From positions 217,501 through 281,500 of the forward strand of contig JAINUG010000166.1 of the NCBI GenBank assembly GCA_029706075.1: a stretch of DNA of 64,000 bases, written 5' to 3'. Shown one piece after another: positions 62,323 through 64,000 of the stretch (within the stretch, counting starts at the first letter, position 1; each line of letters begins with the position of its first letter). The notes below the pieces were generated by a model that worked only from the letters and a program-made list of their open reading frames with translations, did no database searches and had not been told where the DNA came from. This stretch comes from Aldrovandia affinis (taxonomy: Eukaryota > Chordata > Actinopteri > Notacanthiformes > Halosauridae). The translations under genes were made by a program, and so were the position numbers.

Positions 62323-64000
62323 GTTTCGCATCACTTCAGTATGCACAGCAACACTGAAATGCGACTGTTTTTCCCCACTACCATGTCCTACCCTGTTAAC
62401 TCCACCGTGCTCTTTCATCATTGTGCTGTGGAGCTGATGGCAGCCGTTAGCTATCGACACACACGCCGCTCGCACTGTGTCTGATCCAGGGACGTCTCCC
62501 CTGCTCCCTGACTGCGTTTGCACACTTCATGGTGCTCTTGGAGATCTGTGTGGCCCCACCACACCCACTTCATCACTTCTTGGCTTGGAGGGGGGATAGT
62601 GTGGATGGACATTGTGTCCCTTCCACAGCTAGTGCAGCAACGCTTCTCACTGCCTTCTGTAGGACTGCTACTTCCCACACTTCCCTAGTTATGAAATATA
62701 AGGCACTGGTTCATTTTTATGCCATTATTTTGTATCACACACCAAAAAGGACATGAAAAACGGGTGAAAATCTGTCCATAAAGTCTTGTCCAAATACATG
62801 AGTTAATTTGACTCATTTGTAGGTTACTCTTCCAAATCCGTGGCAGAGCGGACTTGCGCTTTAGTGGTGAGCAGCGTACGATGGGTCTTAGTAACTCGGC
62901 GGAGAATGTAAACGGTGACTAAAAAGTAAAGGATGACGTACGGTGGCTGTGATTCTGAATCGATTGGCTGGCTTTCAGCTTCGAGAGTGTATGGGACAAA
63001 AATACAGGTGAAGGTTGCACACTCTGCATGTATTTAATACCCCAAAGAGAATCAAGATTACGCCCGGAAAATAAAGAACAGTTAAACTCAGAACGTAAGG
63101 ACAGTGTAATTTACTAAAGAACCTACTTTGTAAAGAAATTACATTACATTACAGGGCAGACGCTCTTATCCAGAGTGACTTACACAGTTAACATTTCTTT
63201 ACATAAAATCCATTTATACAGCTGGATATTTACTGAAGCAATTCAGGTTAAGTACCTTGCTCAAGGGTACAACGGCAGTGCCCCACCTGGGATCGAACCT
63301 GCAACCTTTGCGTTAGAAGCCCAGCTCCCTAACCATTATACCACACTGGACCGTGTGTCGTCTCCCAGGGCGTTGTATATAAAAGACCTGGCTGAAGATT
63401 GTGTGTCTGTCCGTCCTGCAGGTACGGAAGGGGCCAGGGAGTCGGAGGCCTCTGCCCCACCTGCCCGCACCCCCCCGACCCCGGAGCCCCTGCGCGGCCT
63501 CGCCCTGCTGCCCAGCACTCGCAGCCCCCCCTGGGGCCCCAGAGACGGCGGGGCGGCGGGGGCCCGGAGCGTGGAGAGGGAGAGAGAGGGCCCCGCGCTG
63601 CCCGACGGGACGGGGGAGGGGTGCGGCGAGGGGCCGGAGGACGGTGGCGGCGCTGCTCACAGCCTGAGCCTGCAGAGCCTGCTGAAGAGGTCGCGCGCGT
63701 ATCTGGAGAGGGAGCGGGGCCGGCGCGGGGCGTGGGGGGGGAGCGGGGCCCGCGTGCGCCGACAGCCTCTCCGACAAGGAGAACGAGAGCGGCCTGGACC
63801 CCTCCCCCGCCTCGCCGCCGGGCAGCGTCCCGCTCAGCCTGACGGGCTCCTACAGCCAGCTGCCCAGCCCCGCGCCCAGCCTGAGCCCCCGCCTCCACCG
63901 CCACAGGCCCCGCCCCGTCTCCGGCGGCAACATCCTCATCTCCTGCCCTGTGAGCGCCGCCGAGCTCAGCCCCGGGACGGCGGGGGCGAGGGGGGCGTGC
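59539..64000 (+). CDS. ccp110: CCP110 (CP110), N-terminal part, runs off the window
   Basis: CP110 caps the distal end of centrioles with CEP97 and blocks cilium formation until removed. Coding exons are 59539-59682 (the exon itself starts at 59517), 61641-61769, and 63422 onward, incomplete at the window edge. The first two give [44 protein letters not shown] and [13 protein letters not shown], aligning with human MEEYEKFCEKSLARIQ, SLIRFHG and LLTRVQEILDNVQ. The third exon has [20 protein letters not shown] and [20 protein letters not shown], matching human [20 protein letters not shown] and [20 protein letters not shown]. These two parts lie in different frames: one base seems missing in the G run 63430-63433 and one extra in 63734-63741, so the exon as written hits TGA at 63665-63667. 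A DKEN motif (possible KEN degron) precedes ESGLDPSP. Confidence 0.93.
61517..61610. repeat. GT microsatellite
   Basis: (GT)n ends about 30 bases before the acceptor of the ccp110 exon at 61641, so it occupies the branch-point region. Confidence 0.95.
63139..63350 (-). mobile_element. SINE family C, nearly full length
   Basis: Tail near 63160 (GCAGACGCTCTTATCCAGAG) and tRNA-like head ending at 63350, only 71 bases before ccp110 exon 63422. Confidence 0.88.

Noticed and set aside
63401..63667. Short 88-codon product ending at 63667 as the true ccp110 C-terminus
   Set aside because: Conserved CP110 segments continue in other frames beyond it, so the stop is caused by an indel.

Overview
The window is nuclear DNA of a vertebrate, almost certainly a ray-finned fish. 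It holds four intron-rich conserved genes, dense CA/GT microsatellites, many tRNA-derived SINEs ending in the widespread fish tail 'GCAGACGCTCTTATCCAGAG', and short hAT- and mariner-like elements. There are no prokaryotic or viral genes. I cannot name the species. Genes were identified by comparing translated exons with remembered vertebrate proteins; exon edges come from reading splice sites and checking codon phase across every junction.

Layout. (1) 150-4843, plus strand: the last seven coding exons of vps35l (Commander/Retriever endosomal recycling). (2) 7842-16720, minus strand: all nine coding exons of get4 (tail-anchored protein targeting). (3) 21612-49230, minus strand: all 22 coding exons of sun1 (inner nuclear membrane half of the LINC complex), with a 3' UTR to about 20160 and a probable noncoding first exon near 55.1-55.4 kb. 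(4) 56.85-64 kb, plus strand: the 5' end of ccp110 (centriole-capping CP110), running off the window. sun1 and get4 lie in tandem on the minus strand; sun1 and ccp110 are head to head about 1.5 kb apart. The four genes share no single pathway. The sun1-get4 tandem matches its human 7p22 arrangement, while vps35l and ccp110 are neighbours on human 16p12.

The rest is introns and repeats: a 33-copy 36/39-bp minisatellite in vps35l, a 10-copy 27-bp minisatellite in get4, at least five small inverted-repeat DNA elements, a hAT transposase relic, three SINE families including one composite insertion with a 17-bp target duplication, and a purine-rich tract of about 340 bp.

I found no wholly new biological system. 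The most interesting signals are: splice sites that have been tandemly copied together with neighbouring CA/GT repeats at several exons of vps35l and sun1; an internal exon duplication in sun1; two strong hairpins inside introns, one with 74-bp perfect arms; an upstream in-frame reading frame for ccp110; and five single-base indels, mostly in G runs, that break sun1 and ccp110 and look like assembly errors.
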